Part shown: piece after piece, positions 1-9,124 of the stretch
Numbering within the stretch: the first letter of the stretch is position 1
Layout of the letters: every line of letters begins with the position of its first letter
Source: an uncultured Granulosicoccaceae bacterium
GTDB taxonomy: Bacteria; Pseudomonadota; Gammaproteobacteria; Granulosicoccales; Granulosicoccaceae
Length of the DNA: 64,000 nucleotides
Direction of reading: 5' to 3'
Assembly (NCBI GenBank): GCA_938007995.1
Contig: CALLLW010000006.1
Span: 166,518 to 230,517, forward strand
Made by a program: the position numbers and the translations under genes
Notes under the pieces: model-generated
Seen by the model: the letters and a program-made list of their open reading frames with translations, nothing else
The model's database searches: none
What the model was told of the DNA's origin: nothing

Positions 1-932
1 TAGGCAATAAAAGATAGCAGTAGCAACAGACCTTCAAAGCGATTGATGCGACCCGCTCGCTTGAAGCCTACGCAAAAAATCACCAGGCAAATCGTCAGCG
101 CGATGTGTACAACCGCATCGCGGTTACGCACCATAAGATCGACATCACCGGGCGCCATTATCGCTACAACACCAACGACGGCGAGTGCGTTAAACAGGTT
201 AGAGCCAACAACATTGCCAATAGCCAGACCAAATTCCCGACGCAGCAGGCAGGCGATAGTTGCTGCAAGTTCCGGCAGGCTTGTGCCGATTGCAACAATA
301 GATAAACCAATCATCAATTCGCTGACATTCGCAGCACGAGCGACTTCAACTGCGCCCCAGACGAGTACTCTCGCACTGACCAGCAACACAACCAGCGAGA
401 TAACAGTAACAATCGAAGATGTCTTGATATTGATGGTGTTGATGTGCTCTTCGAATTCAGCGCTGATTTTGTCATCCGGTTTGCTATGACCCTGCCAGAC
501 CAGCCAGCCAAGGCATAAAAGCAGAGTAAAGATTGCTGCGATGCCATCGATTCTTGATAAATGAAGGTCGAGTATCAGTGCGCTGGAAAACAGTACCACG
601 GCAAACAGCAGCGGTATCTCACGCCGTAGTACTTCACTGGCTACCGGTATCGGGATAAACAAACTTGCAGCACCCAGAATCAGTGCGATATTGGCAATAT
701 TAGAACCGATGGCATTACCGATAGCGATGTCAGAGCTACCGCTGCCGGCAGACATAATCGCAATCAGTATTTCAGGCGCTGACGTACCGAAGCTGACTAT
801 TGTCAGTCCGATCAACAGAGGTGACACGCCAAGAGTCTTTGCCACAGAGCTGGCGCCCTCGACAAATTTATCCGCACTAATAGCAAGCAGTGCAAGGCTG
901 ATGACGATGGCGATTATCGGTAATAAGAGCAT
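1..932 (-). CDS. Calcium/sodium antiporter, CaCA family, 3' end cut by window edge
   Basis: Inner-membrane cation exchanger that would use the sodium (or proton) gradient to extrude calcium, YrbG-like. About 310 residues are visible and the reading frame is still open at base 1. The two alpha-repeat signatures of the family are present: SFGTSAPE near residue 48 followed by GNAIGSN, and AIGTSLPE near residue 215 followed by GNVVGSN. Most of the rest is strongly hydrophobic and fits about 10 membrane helices with a short acidic loop (EFEEH) in the middle. The start is the ATG at 932, because no other start codon lies in frame just upstream. The ribosome binding site is weak. It lies 255 bp downstream of a sensor kinase gene on the same strand. 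Family assignment is firm; the ion specificity is inferred. Confidence 0.9.
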   Translation of the reverse strand, partial: MLLLPIIAIVISLALLAISADKFVEGASSVAKTLGVSPLLIGLTIVSFGTSAPEILIAIMSAGSGSSDIAIGNAIGSNIANIALILGAASLFIPIPVASEVLRREIPLLFAVVLFSSALILDLHLSRIDGIAAIFTLLLCLGWLVWQGHSKPDDKISAEFEEHINTINIKTSSIVTVISLVVLLVSARVLVWGAVEVARAANVSELMIGLSIVAIGTSLPELAATIACLLRREFGLAIGNVVGSNLFNALAVVGVVAIMAPGDVDLMVRNRDAVVHIALTICLVIFCVGFKRAGRINRFEGLLLLLSFIA

Positions 933-1187
933 AACGTACGTCTTGGCATTGTTGGCTGTAGGCGCAGAGAACTGTAGCAGCATTGGCAGAGGGCGGCTCG
1001 CTGCCAATAAGGTTTAAACCGGGCCAGGAGTCTGCGCGGTAGAAGTCGGCGTGGCGAGAGTGCGATCGGTTGTTCCTGAAAAAGTATTTATTTGAGAAGC
1101 ATAGTTGTTCCTATGCGACGATAATAAACGCGATTTCAGGGGCAATCCGGCCCACTCGCAATAGCGGAGGTTCTGGCGCGCAGCCTC

Positions 1188-2591
1188 CTATGCTGCTTCA
1201 TAATCCATTGCCTGAACTCGAAAAGCGAGGCTGACTACAAGGCCGGGTCGATTGTCCGAAAGCATCAGTTCTGCACCATGAATTCTTGCCACAGCAGTTA
1301 CCAGACTTAAGCCGAGACCATTACCGGGAGACTTGCGTTCGTTTTCGAGTCTGACAAATCTTTGCAGTACCCGATCGCGTTCGTGGCGCGGGATGCCCGG
1401 CCCGTTATCCGTCACAGTAACAGTGAATTCCTGATCGTCACCAGAAAGGTAGATGCCAACCAGCCCGCCAACGCGGGTGTACTTGATGGCGTTATCAAGT
1501 AAATTGGTGATTGCCTGTGCCAACAAGTGACGGTTACCGTAAAAGCTTGGGTTGGCGTTAATTCGTTCAACAAATACCAGATTGGCATCTTCTGCAACAG
1601 CACCGTAAAGCTCAGCCAGCTCAGCGGTAAGGTCCCCCATACGAACCTGCTCCCACTCGGTTTTGTCTATCCCTGCTTCGAGTCTGGCAATTGATAGCAT
1701 GGCATTAAATGTATGGATCATGCCGTCGGCCTGGGTGATCGAATACTCAATTGTTTCGCGGTATTCATCATCGCTTCGGTTTTCAAGCAGTGTGACTTCA
1801 AGCTTGTTACGCAGGCGGGTTAACGGGCTGCGTAAATCGTGAGCCACATTGTTGGTTACCTGCTGCATGCTTTCCATTAAATCTTCAATTCGAGTCAGCA
1901 TCTGATTAATTTTGACCGCTATCGTGTCAAACTCATCGCGCTTTTCCGTGACAGGTATGCGTCGCGAGAATGCGCCGTTCATGATTTCGCCGGCGGTTTG
2001 ATTGACACTGGCGATGCGCTTAAGCACGCTCATGCTCATCCATATACCACCCAGGACCGCAAAGATTAAGGTTATACAGGTGGCTCCAACCACCAACGCA
2101 AACGTATAGTCGAGCAGTGCCTGCTCATCACTGATCTCGTGGCCGATGGTCAGTCTTAAGCCATTAGCAAACTGGGTCTGTGCCACTCTTACCGGGAGTG
2201 ATGAGCGCGGGTTATCCGATGGCAGGTCTCTGTCAACTTCCCCCATGGTTTTGGTGGCATGCGTGCGTACTGATTTAATTTTCAGCGGCCATTCGGCGTC
2301 GGTACTTTCGCCAAGCTCACTGCCGTCACTCTCAACTTTGTAAAACCGGCCGTAAGAGTCCACTTCGTTGCGTTGTTGAATGGCGTCGACCAGCTCGTTC
2401 AGCGCGCCGGTATCGTAGAGGTTAACGAGGAAGTCGGTCTCCAGCCGCAGTCTTGAATCGATCTGCGACTCGATTTCATCGTGTAGTGACCAGTAGATGA
2501 AACCGAGAGTGAAGGCAGAAAAAAGACTGAACAGCGCCGCATAGATAATGGTGAGGCGGAAGGCTGTGGTGCTGAACAGCTTGATATTCAT
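1188..2591 (-). CDS. Sensor histidine kinase (HAMP, HisKA, HATPase)
   Basis: Membrane-bound kinase of a two-component system, 467 residues. The visible order is: N-terminal membrane helix (about 12-34), a periplasmic sensor loop of about 130 residues, second helix (about 163-187), HAMP linker (about 188-240), dimerisation domain with the phosphoacceptor H251 in VAHDLRSPL, and an ATPase domain with N-box N367 (LLDNAIKYT), G1 box DNGPGIP (395-401) and G2 box GNGLGLS (423-429). All catalytic motifs are intact. The matching OmpR-type regulator gene lies upstream on the same strand, with a 178-bp spacer that contains a REP-like hairpin. The ligand is unknown. The pair lies next to a degP-like protease gene, which makes an envelope-stress or metal signal plausible, but that is inference. 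Confidence 0.92.
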   Translation of the reverse strand: MNIKLFSTTAFRLTIIYAALFSLFSAFTLGFIYWSLHDEIESQIDSRLRLETDFLVNLYDTGALNELVDAIQQRNEVDSYGRFYKVESDGSELGESTDAEWPLKIKSVRTHATKTMGEVDRDLPSDNPRSSLPVRVAQTQFANGLRLTIGHEISDEQALLDYTFALVVGATCITLIFAVLGGIWMSMSVLKRIASVNQTAGEIMNGAFSRRIPVTEKRDEFDTIAVKINQMLTRIEDLMESMQQVTNNVAHDLRSPLTRLRNKLEVTLLENRSDDEYRETIEYSITQADGMIHTFNAMLSIARLEAGIDKTEWEQVRMGDLTAELAELYGAVAEDANLVFVERINANPSFYGNRHLLAQAITNLLDNAIKYTRVGGLVGIYLSGDDQEFTVTVTDNGPGIPRHERDRVLQRFVRLENERKSPGNGLGLSLVTAVARIHGAELMLSDNRPGLVVSLAFRVQAMDYEAA

Positions 2592-2660
2592 ACGCTGATT
2601 TTATCGTTGCTGCTGATTCAGGGCGTGTTGCCAATAACAAAAATAGATTTGCGGAGACAA

Positions 2661-2685
2661 ATGTAGCCCGCAATGCGGGCTACAT
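2661..2685. repeat. REP-like hairpin, perfect 11-bp stem
   Basis: ATGTAGCCCGC and GCGGGCTACAT flank an AAT loop. The stem begins with the GTAG foot typical of REP elements mobilised by RAYT transposases. It lies between the response regulator and sensor kinase genes and has no T-tract on either side, so it is not a classical terminator. Related GTAG-footed hairpins occur near 43280 and 63160. Confidence 0.7.
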
Positions 2686-2769
2686 GGAACCAATTTAATA
2701 TTGTGGTTTGGTATTGTTTGTCGCCAGGCAGGGCGTGTCTGGCAGTAACGGCATGGGTTAATGTCCGGC

Positions 2770-3444
2770 CTAGCCTTCAATTAACTTGTAGCCTGCACCG
2801 CGAACGGTATGTAGCAGCGGCTGTTCAAAATCTTTATCAATCTTGCTGCGCAGACGGCTAATCTGCACATCAATCACATTGGTTTGCGGATCAAAGTGGT
2901 AGTCCCAGACGTTCTCAAGCAGCATGCTGCGGGTGACTACCTGGCCGGCGTGGCGCATTAAGTATTCAAGCAGTCTGAATTCACGCGGTTGAAGATTGAT
3001 GTTGTTGCCGGCGCGGGTGACCTTGTGCTTCAGCAGGTCGAGCGTTAAGTCTGCCACTCGCAGCGTGGTGACCGCATTTTCAGGTTGGGCGCGGCGTGCC
3101 AGCGCCTGCAGGCGAGCGTTCAGCTCTGACAGCTGGTATGGCTTGGTCAGGTAGTCGTCACCGCCGGCACGCAGGCCGGTGACCCGTTCGTCTACGTCAT
3201 CCAGTGCACTTAGAATTAGTACAGGAGTGTTGTCGCCACCACGGCGTAAGTCTTCTATCATTGACAGGCCGTCTTTGCGTGGCATCATTCGGTCGATGAC
3301 CATGCAATCGTAGGCGTTGGTCTTGGCGTAACTGAGCCCGGATTCGCCATCATCTGCATGATCTACAGCGTGACCAATTTCATTCAGTCCTTTGACGAGA
3401 GAACCCGCCGCCTCCATATCATCTTCAACTAGTAGTATGCGCAT
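2770..3444 (-). CDS. OmpR/PhoB-family response regulator
   Basis: DNA-binding response regulator of 224 residues, the normal family length. The receiver domain (1-118) has the acidic pair E7/D8-D9, the phospho-acceptor D51 in VIDRMMP, S79 and the conserved lysine K101 in LTKPY. The C-terminal half (about 125-224) is a winged helix ending with RGAGYKL, typical of the OmpR group. It is the first gene of a two-gene transcription unit with the sensor kinase. It faces the degP-like gene across a 238-bp divergent region that holds three tandem 15-bp repeats, a good candidate for its own binding site. That link is inferred from position only. Confidence 0.93.
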   Translation of the reverse strand: MRILLVEDDMEAAGSLVKGLNEIGHAVDHADDGESGLSYAKTNAYDCMVIDRMMPRKDGLSMIEDLRRGGDNTPVLILSALDDVDERVTGLRAGGDDYLTKPYQLSELNARLQALARRAQPENAVTTLRVADLTLDLLKHKVTRAGNNINLQPREFRLLEYLMRHAGQVVTRSMLLENVWDYHFDPQTNVIDVQISRLRSKIDKDFEQPLLHTVRGAGYKLIEG

Positions 3445-3570
3445 GTATTAAACTCGTACAAATTGATTGCTCCGGTATGTGCGGCCGGAACAAAGTGCGG
3501 ATCGGAGGTATCCAAAAGTATGATACCCAAACGATTGTTATTACAGTATGCAGCGAAGTCGTTATTCCAT

Positions 3571-3615
3571 GTAAATAATTACTGGGTAAATAATTACCGG
3601 GTAAATAATTACTGG
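3571..3615. promoter_or_regulatory. Three tandem 15-bp repeats between regulator and degP genes
   Basis: The unit GTAAATAATTACTGG occurs at 3571, 3586 and 3601 without spacers; only the middle copy differs, by one base (CCGG for CTGG). Each unit contains the dyad GTAA-4-TTAC. The array lies 126 bp upstream of the regulator start (3444) and 68 bp upstream of the protease start (3683). OmpR-family regulators bind direct repeats, and E. coli CpxR recognises repeated GTAAA, but the 15-bp period here differs from the CpxR spacing. Operator function is inferred. Confidence 0.5.
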
Positions 3616-3682
3616 AAGGTTCGACGATAATTCCCCTGAACTTCCGCAAAAGCCGATGTTCGCCCACTGCCAGGAGTCAATG

Positions 3683-5173
3683 ATGACACGCAGCAACAAA
3701 GCCCTCAGGAATACCTCGTCATCATCCCACATTGCGACGCGCTCTTCCAGAACACTAAGACCATTTCGCCACATAAATTTTATATCTTGGTTGTTGCCGG
3801 CATTGGTTTTTTTTGGACTGGTAACAAAAACTTACGCTATTGACCTGCCGGATTTTAAAGGTTTGGTAAACCAGCAGGGTAGCGCGGTTGTGAAAGTGAC
3901 GGTTTCAGCAACGCTATCTTCTGAAAACGATCCGGATAGCTTGCCAAATTTTAATGAAGAAGATCTGCCGGAATTCTTTCAACGGTTCTTTGAAGACTTG
4001 CCTGATTCTCCCGGTGCTGCACCGAGGCCTATCCCCTCAGCAGGTTTCGGGTCGGGCTTTGTATTAACGGAAGATGGTTACGTGATTACCAACGCACATG
4101 TGGTTGCCAATGCTGCGGGTATCACTGTCGGGCTGCCGGACGGTCGGGAGTTTGATGCTGAAATTGTTGGCACTGACGATCGCACTGATGTGGCTGTGCT
4201 TAAGGTTAAGGCAAAGGGTCTGCCGGTGCTGGAGCTGGGTGATTCCGATGCCTTGAAAGTGGGTCAGTGGGTGTTGGCAATCGGATCGCCGTTCGGCTTT
4301 GAGTACACCGCAACGCAGGGCATTGTGTCTGCGCTTTCGCGCAGCCTGCCAAGCGAAAACTATGTGCCGTTTATACAAACCGATGTGGCGGTTAACCCGG
4401 GCAACTCAGGTGGGCCTTTGTTCGATCTCGATGGCAAGGTAGTCGGAGTCAACTCACAAATATTTTCGCGCTCCGGCGGCTACATGGGATTGTCATTTGC
4501 GATACCGATCAACGTTGTCAGATCGGTTGCGTTTCAGCTGCGTGATCAGGGGTATGTCAGTCGTGGCTGGCTTGGTGTAGTGATTCAGGATATCAACCGA
4601 CCGCTGGCGCAGTCATTCGGGCTGGATCGACCTGCCGGTGCGCTGATTGCCAATGTCACTGATGGCAGCCCGGCGGCTGATGCCGGCTTGATCGTTGGTG
4701 ATGTCATCCTTGAATTCAACGGTAATGTCATCGGCCAGTCTTCTGACTTGCCACCGTTGGTGGGCAGTACACCAGTGGGTGACACGGTCACTGTAGAACT
4801 TTTGCGTAACAAAGAGCGCATGAGTCTGGATGTTACTGTGCGCGAGCTTTTGGAACCCAGCAATGTATCGATCACCGAGTCTGAATCCGAAACACCGCTG
4901 CTCGGCATGACGCTGGTGCCGCTGACCGATGAGCAAAAACAAACCCTGCAGGTAGACAACGGCGTGTTGATCGGTGCGGTTGCAGACGGCAGTACGGCAG
5001 CGCTGGCAGGAATTGTCAAAGGCGATATTGTTGTGTCATTTAATCAGGTGTCTGTTGTCACTGCCATGCAGTTACGCAAACTGGTTGAAGGCATAGAAGA
5101 AGGTCAGACTGTCGCGGTGCTTATTCAACGCCAGAAAAAGCCGGTCTTCATCGCCCTGACGTTGCCGGAGTAG
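3683..5173 (+). CDS. degP: Periplasmic serine endoprotease, DegP/MucD (HtrA) family
   Basis: Degrades or refolds misfolded envelope proteins in the periplasm. The protein is 496 residues from the ATG at 3683, chosen because AGGAG at 3672 is correctly spaced for it; ATGs at 3656 and 3680 are also in frame. A long basic N-terminus is followed by a hydrophobic signal segment ending near TYAIDL. The trypsin-like domain carries the triad H139 (TNAHVV), D169 (RTDVAVL) and S242 (GNSGGP). Two PDZ domains follow (about 290-375 and 410-490), with GxSPAADAGL and GSTAALAGI carboxylate-loop regions. It lies divergent to an OmpR-type two-component system. A second HtrA paralogue lies 5.4 kb downstream. Whether it is a DegP or DegQ/MucD orthologue cannot be settled by reading. 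Confidence 0.92.
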   Translation: MTRSNKALRNTSSSSHIATRSSRTLRPFRHINFISWLLPALVFFGLVTKTYAIDLPDFKGLVNQQGSAVVKVTVSATLSSENDPDSLPNFNEEDLPEFFQRFFEDLPDSPGAAPRPIPSAGFGSGFVLTEDGYVITNAHVVANAAGITVGLPDGREFDAEIVGTDDRTDVAVLKVKAKGLPVLELGDSDALKVGQWVLAIGSPFGFEYTATQGIVSALSRSLPSENYVPFIQTDVAVNPGNSGGPLFDLDGKVVGVNSQIFSRSGGYMGLSFAIPINVVRSVAFQLRDQGYVSRGWLGVVIQDINRPLAQSFGLDRPAGALIANVTDGSPAADAGLIVGDVILEFNGNVIGQSSDLPPLVGSTPVGDTVTVELLRNKERMSLDVTVRELLEPSNVSITESESETPLLGMTLVPLTDEQKQTLQVDNGVLIGAVADGSTAALAGIVKGDIVVSFNQVSVVTAMQLRKLVEGIEEGQTVAVLIQRQKKPVFIALTLPE

Positions 5174-5245
5174 ACGCCACCATCGTAGACGCCACCATCG
5201 TAGACGCCACCAGCGTAGACGTAACCAGAGTAGACGCTGCCAGAT
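5171..5245. repeat. Five tandem 15-bp repeats beginning at the degP stop codon
   Basis: The unit TAGACGCCACCATCG starts exactly at the TAG stop of the protease gene. Copies start at 5171, 5186, 5201, 5216 and 5231. The first two are identical and later copies diverge progressively. Because the period is five codons, every copy puts another in-frame TAG after the gene. The array ends directly before the AAGGAG ribosome binding site of the next gene. Confidence 0.8.
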
Positions 5246-5261
5246 TAAAGGAGCAGAGCCA

Positions 5262-5861
5262 TTGATCGAGTTGCCTTTCAACGCATCGGCCGACCGAAAT
5301 AAGCAAGCGATCGCAGAGGCGCTGGCGGAGTATCTGTTGCAGGCAACCACTGTACTTGAGATTGGCAGTGGCACGGGTCAGCATGCGCTACATCTCTGCC
5401 AGCAATTCAGTCACCTGCAATGGCAGTTAACAGATCAAAAGAAATATCTTGAAGGCTTGCGTGCTGTTGTCGAACAATCACAATGTAACAATCTCCTGTT
5501 ACCAATAGAGCTTGAGGTCAGCTCTTACGTGGTAGGCGAAAATCAACAGTACTCATTTGCCTATTCTGCTAACACAGCGCATATCATGAGCCTGCCACAG
5601 GTTAGCGCGATGTTTGACGTTATCGGTAGTCTGTTATCAGCGGCAAAACGATTTGCGCTGTATGGTCCTTTTAAAGAACATGGACAGCATAACAGCGATG
5701 GCAATCGGCAATTTGACCTGGCGCTTCGATCTGAAGACCCGAAGATGGGTATCAGAGACATCTCGGCGCTCGAAGGCTTTGCCACTGAAAATGGTCTGGT
5801 GTTAGAAACGCAAATAGCTATGCCCGCCAACAACAGAGTATTGCTGTGGCGCAAGTGCTGA
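5262..5861 (+). CDS. DUF938-family SAM-dependent methyltransferase
   Basis: Probable class I methyltransferase of 199 residues, substrate unknown. The N-terminus (PFNASADRNK) and the motif LEIGSGTGQHA (about 33-43) match the DUF938 family, where the glycine-rich loop binds S-adenosylmethionine. A later YGPFKEHG segment is also typical. The start is a TTG at 5262, chosen because AAGGAG at 5248 is well placed; no ATG lies nearby in frame. It follows the protease gene across a tandem-repeat spacer of about 90 bp and converges with glpK. It may be co-transcribed with the protease gene, but no functional link is known to me. Confidence 0.85.
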   Translation: MIELPFNASADRNKQAIAEALAEYLLQATTVLEIGSGTGQHALHLCQQFSHLQWQLTDQKKYLEGLRAVVEQSQCNNLLLPIELEVSSYVVGENQQYSFAYSANTAHIMSLPQVSAMFDVIGSLLSAAKRFALYGPFKEHGQHNSDGNRQFDLALRSEDPKMGIRDISALEGFATENGLVLETQIAMPANNRVLLWRKC

Positions 5862-5888
5862 CTGATTTTTCAGAGTTACTGCCAACTA

Positions 5889-7400
5889 TTAGTCTTGAAC
5901 TTTGGCAGCATTCTCGGTTTGGTGAATCACACCCGCCACCGCCGCTTTCCAGCCTTGCAGTAAATGGTCGCGCTCTTGTGCATCAATCGCCGGTATAAAC
6001 TCGCGGTCGAGCTGCCAGTTGGCAAGCAGATCATCGTGGTTCTTATAAAAGCCGCAGTGTAAGCCTGCCAGATAGGCGGCACCGAGGGCGGTGGTTTCGG
6101 TTTGGACCGGTCGCTCCACCGGTGTGTTTAGAATGTCTGCAAGAAACTGGCAGAACCAGTTGTTGTGCACCATGCCGCCATCGACCCGGACTTTGGTTGG
6201 TGTTACGCCATCATCAGCCATGGCTTTGAATAAATCGTAGGTTTGAAATGCCACTGATTCGAGTGTTGCTCTGACTATGGTCTCGATACCTGTGTCTCTT
6301 GTCAGGCCGAACAGCGCGCCACGTGCATCCGGATTCCAGTACGGTGCGCCCAGTCCGGTAAAAGCCGGCACCAGATAAGTGCCCTGGTTGGATGGCAGTC
6401 TGGTGGCGATGGATTCAGTATCTTCTGCTGATTTGATCACGCCGAGTCCGTCACGCAACCACTGCACCGCTGCACCGGCAATAAAAATAGAACCTTCGAT
6501 AGCGTAAGTGGTATCGCCATCAAGTCGATAAGCCACCGTGGTCAGTAGTTTGTTGTTTGATGGCAGCGCTTCTTTGCCGGTATTTAAAATAACAAAGCAG
6601 CCTGTACCGTAAGTGCTTTTTATTGTGCCGGGCTCTAGACACACTTGACCGAATGTTGCCGCTTGTTGATCACCGGCGACACCGCCGATAGGAATTTCCT
6701 GCCCAACCAGATCGCTTGCGATGGTGCCGAAGTCAGAGCTGCTGTCCTGAACAGTCGGCAGTAATGAGGCAGGGATATCGAGTATCGACAGCAGCTCGCT
6801 ATCCCATTCGTTGTTATGAATGTTGTATAACAACGTGCGCGAGGCATTGGTCGCATCGGTGATGTGTTTATTGCCCTGGTTAAAACGCCACAACAAGAAT
6901 GAATCCATTGTGCCAAATGCAAGTTCACCGTTTGCGGCGCTCTCCTTTGCGCCCTCAACGTTTTCCAGCAGCCATTTGATCTTTGTGCCGGAAAAGTAGG
7001 GGTCGATTAACAACCCGGTTTTTGCTGTGAAGGTGGGCTCGTAACCTGACTCTTTTAACTCGCTGCAAAAAGATGCGGTTCGTCTGTCCTGCCAGACAAT
7101 CGCGTTGTGGATCGCCTTACCGGTTTTTCTGTTCCAGATAACGGTGGTTTCGCGCTGGTTGGTTATACCCGCCGCAACAATGGTCTGGCCGTTGCTGGCA
7201 GCTGACTCGACCGCTTTTTTACAAACCTCCAGTGTTGTCTGCCAGATCTCTTCCGGATCGTGCTCTACCCAGCCGGAGCCGGTAAAGTGCTGGGTGAACT
7301 CCCGCTGCGCCGTGAAGACAGAGGATCCGTCTTTGGCAAATAAAATCGCCCGCGAGCTGGTCGTGCCCTGATCTATGCTGAGTAGTAGCTGGCCTGACAT
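5889..7400 (-). CDS. glpK: Glycerol kinase
   Basis: Phosphorylates glycerol to glycerol-3-phosphate with ATP in the cytoplasm. The 503 residues are full length for the FGGY family. Visible signatures are the N-terminal phosphate loop [10 protein letters not shown] (9-18), the substrate segment NQRETT with [20 protein letters not shown] in the middle, and the C-terminal [12 protein letters not shown] and ALGAAYLAG segments. It is divergent from glpD with only 101 bp between the starts, so the two probably share a regulatory region. Together they convert glycerol to dihydroxyacetone phosphate. No glycerol facilitator gene (glpF) and no glpR repressor gene is seen in the window. Confidence 0.97.
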   Translation of the reverse strand: MSGQLLLSIDQGTTSSRAILFAKDGSSVFTAQREFTQHFTGSGWVEHDPEEIWQTTLEVCKKAVESAASNGQTIVAAGITNQRETTVIWNRKTGKAIHNAIVWQDRRTASFCSELKESGYEPTFTAKTGLLIDPYFSGTKIKWLLENVEGAKESAANGELAFGTMDSFLLWRFNQGNKHITDATNASRTLLYNIHNNEWDSELLSILDIPASLLPTVQDSSSDFGTIASDLVGQEIPIGGVAGDQQAATFGQVCLEPGTIKSTYGTGCFVILNTGKEALPSNNKLLTTVAYRLDGDTTYAIEGSIFIAGAAVQWLRDGLGVIKSAEDTESIATRLPSNQGTYLVPAFTGLGAPYWNPDARGALFGLTRDTGIETIVRATLESVAFQTYDLFKAMADDGVTPTKVRVDGGMVHNNWFCQFLADILNTPVERPVQTETTALGAAYLAGLHCGFYKNHDDLLANWQLDREFIPAIDAQERDHLLQGWKAAVAGVIHQTENAAKVQD

Positions 7401-7501
7401 GAATTTATTCTTTCGCCTGATGTGCGCAACAATCTATCGCGAAGCCAGGCAAACGGCAATGGCTGGCGGGTTATCAGTGTGGATTCGGTTAGTGATGGGG
7501 C

Positions 7502-9067
7502 ATGAATCGTGTTGCACCGAAGTCATACATCCTATGTAATGACCCAATGACTGAAATGAATTACGACCTGGTGGTCATCGGCGGTGGTATCAATGGCGCG
7601 GGTGTGGCGCGCGATGCGGCAGGCCGTGGCCTGCGTGTGCTGCTATGTGAGCAGGATGATCTGGCCCGCTACACCTCATCTTCCAGTACCAAGCTGATCC
7701 ACGGTGGCCTGCGCTATCTGGAGTACTACGACTTTAAACTGGTGCGCCATGCGTTGCTCGAGCGCGAGGTGCTGTTGCGCGGCGCGCCACATATTATCTG
7801 GCCGTTGCGATTTATCCTGCCCCACCATCGCGACTTACGGCCGCGATGGATGATTCGACTGGGTTTGTTCTTATACGATCATATTGGTGGTCGAAAATTA
7901 TTGCCCAAGTCGTGGTCGGTTGATTTGAAAAAGCACGTCAGTGGTGAAGCTCTCAGCGATGAGTTTACTCGTGGCTTTGAGTACTCAGATTGCTGGGTAC
8001 AGGATTCCAGACTGGTGGTCCTGAACGCACGTGACGCTGCTGATCGCGGAGCGGAGATTAAACTACACACGACCTGCACCGATTTAACCGCCGCTGATGA
8101 TCACTGGCTGGTTGAGATCACAGACAACGCCAGTAAAGCGGTCAGCACTGTGACCAGTCGAGCGGTAGTTAATGCGGCGGGTCCGTGGGTCGAGTCTGTA
8201 CAAAAGCTGCAGGTACGCAACAAGGTAGAGCACGGCGTGCGGCTTGTGAAGGGTAGTCACATTGTGGTCAATAAACTGTTCGATCATGAATACACCTATA
8301 TTTTTCAAAATGCGGATGGTCGTGTTTTATTTGCAGTACCGTACGAGCAACAGTACACCTTGCTTGGTACCACAGACATTGAAGTCACCGGTGATCCGGC
8401 AACCGTTGAAATCGAACAACGTGAGATAGATTATATTTGTGAATCGGTCAGTGAATACTTTAAAAAGCCGGTATCCGCTGCAGATGTTGTCTGGTCCTAC
8501 ACGGGTGTCAGGCCGTTGTTTGATGATGCTGCAGCGAATGCCAGTAAGGTCACTCGCGACTACGTCATACACTTGAGTGAAAGCGGACCACCACTGGTGT
8601 CTATCTTCGGTGGCAAGATAACCACCTTTCGCAAGCTGTCTGAAGAGGTGATCGATATGATCCTGCCCAGACTGCCTGAGCTTGAAAAAAGTGCTAAGCG
8701 TAAAGCGTGGACAGCCACATCAACCCTGCCGGGTGGCGACATGCCTGATGCGGACTTTGATCGTTTTGTAAAAACCACTCAGGTACAGTACCCGTGGTTG
8801 CCGGAACCACTGTTAACAGACTACACCCGCAACTACGGTACGTTAATCAACAGCCTGCTGGGCGATGCTAAACATACCGATGATCTCGGCGTGCACTTTG
8901 GTGGTGATCTATACGAAGCGGAAGTGCGTCATCTGGTGAAGCACGAGTGGGCAAGCTGCGCAGATGATATTCTCTGGCGGCGTACTCGCAAGGGTTTGCA
9001 TGTACCGCAAGACACCGCCAGCAGGCTTGATGACTGGTTAAAGACTGAGTGCAACAGTACAGCTTGA
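7502..9067 (+). CDS. glpD: Aerobic glycerol-3-phosphate dehydrogenase
   Basis: FAD-dependent, membrane-associated enzyme that oxidises glycerol-3-phosphate to dihydroxyacetone phosphate and feeds electrons to quinone. The 521-residue product is close to the roughly 500 residues of E. coli GlpD. The dinucleotide fold LVVIGGGINGAGVARDAAGR lies near residues 23-42, followed by SSSSTKLIHGGLRYLE and the later FGGKITTFRK segment. The start is uncertain: ATGs at 7502, 7547 and 7556 are all in frame, none has a strong ribosome binding site, and the later two give an N-terminus more like other GlpD proteins. It forms a divergent pair with glpK. Confidence 0.96.
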   Translation: MNRVAPKSYILCNDPMTEMNYDLVVIGGGINGAGVARDAAGRGLRVLLCEQDDLARYTSSSSTKLIHGGLRYLEYYDFKLVRHALLEREVLLRGAPHIIWPLRFILPHHRDLRPRWMIRLGLFLYDHIGGRKLLPKSWSVDLKKHVSGEALSDEFTRGFEYSDCWVQDSRLVVLNARDAADRGAEIKLHTTCTDLTAADDHWLVEITDNASKAVSTVTSRAVVNAAGPWVESVQKLQVRNKVEHGVRLVKGSHIVVNKLFDHEYTYIFQNADGRVLFAVPYEQQYTLLGTTDIEVTGDPATVEIEQREIDYICESVSEYFKKPVSAADVVWSYTGVRPLFDDAAANASKVTRDYVIHLSESGPPLVSIFGGKITTFRKLSEEVIDMILPRLPELEKSAKRKAWTATSTLPGGDMPDADFDRFVKTTQVQYPWLPEPLLTDYTRNYGTLINSLLGDAKHTDDLGVHFGGDLYEAEVRHLVKHEWASCADDILWRRTRKGLHVPQDTASRLDDWLKTECNSTA

Positions 9068-9124
9068 ATTCACGTGTAAGCCTTTAAGTTACACAGGATA
9101 CAACAAGAAACACAACTTGCCATC

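Noticed and set aside
43..1017. Plus-strand frames over the left end of the window
   Set aside because: They are antisense to a clear cation antiporter gene with both family signatures.
3571..3615. Calling the repeats a CpxR box
   Set aside because: GTAAA is present, but the 15-bp spacing does not match the known CpxR arrangement; listed only as a possible operator.
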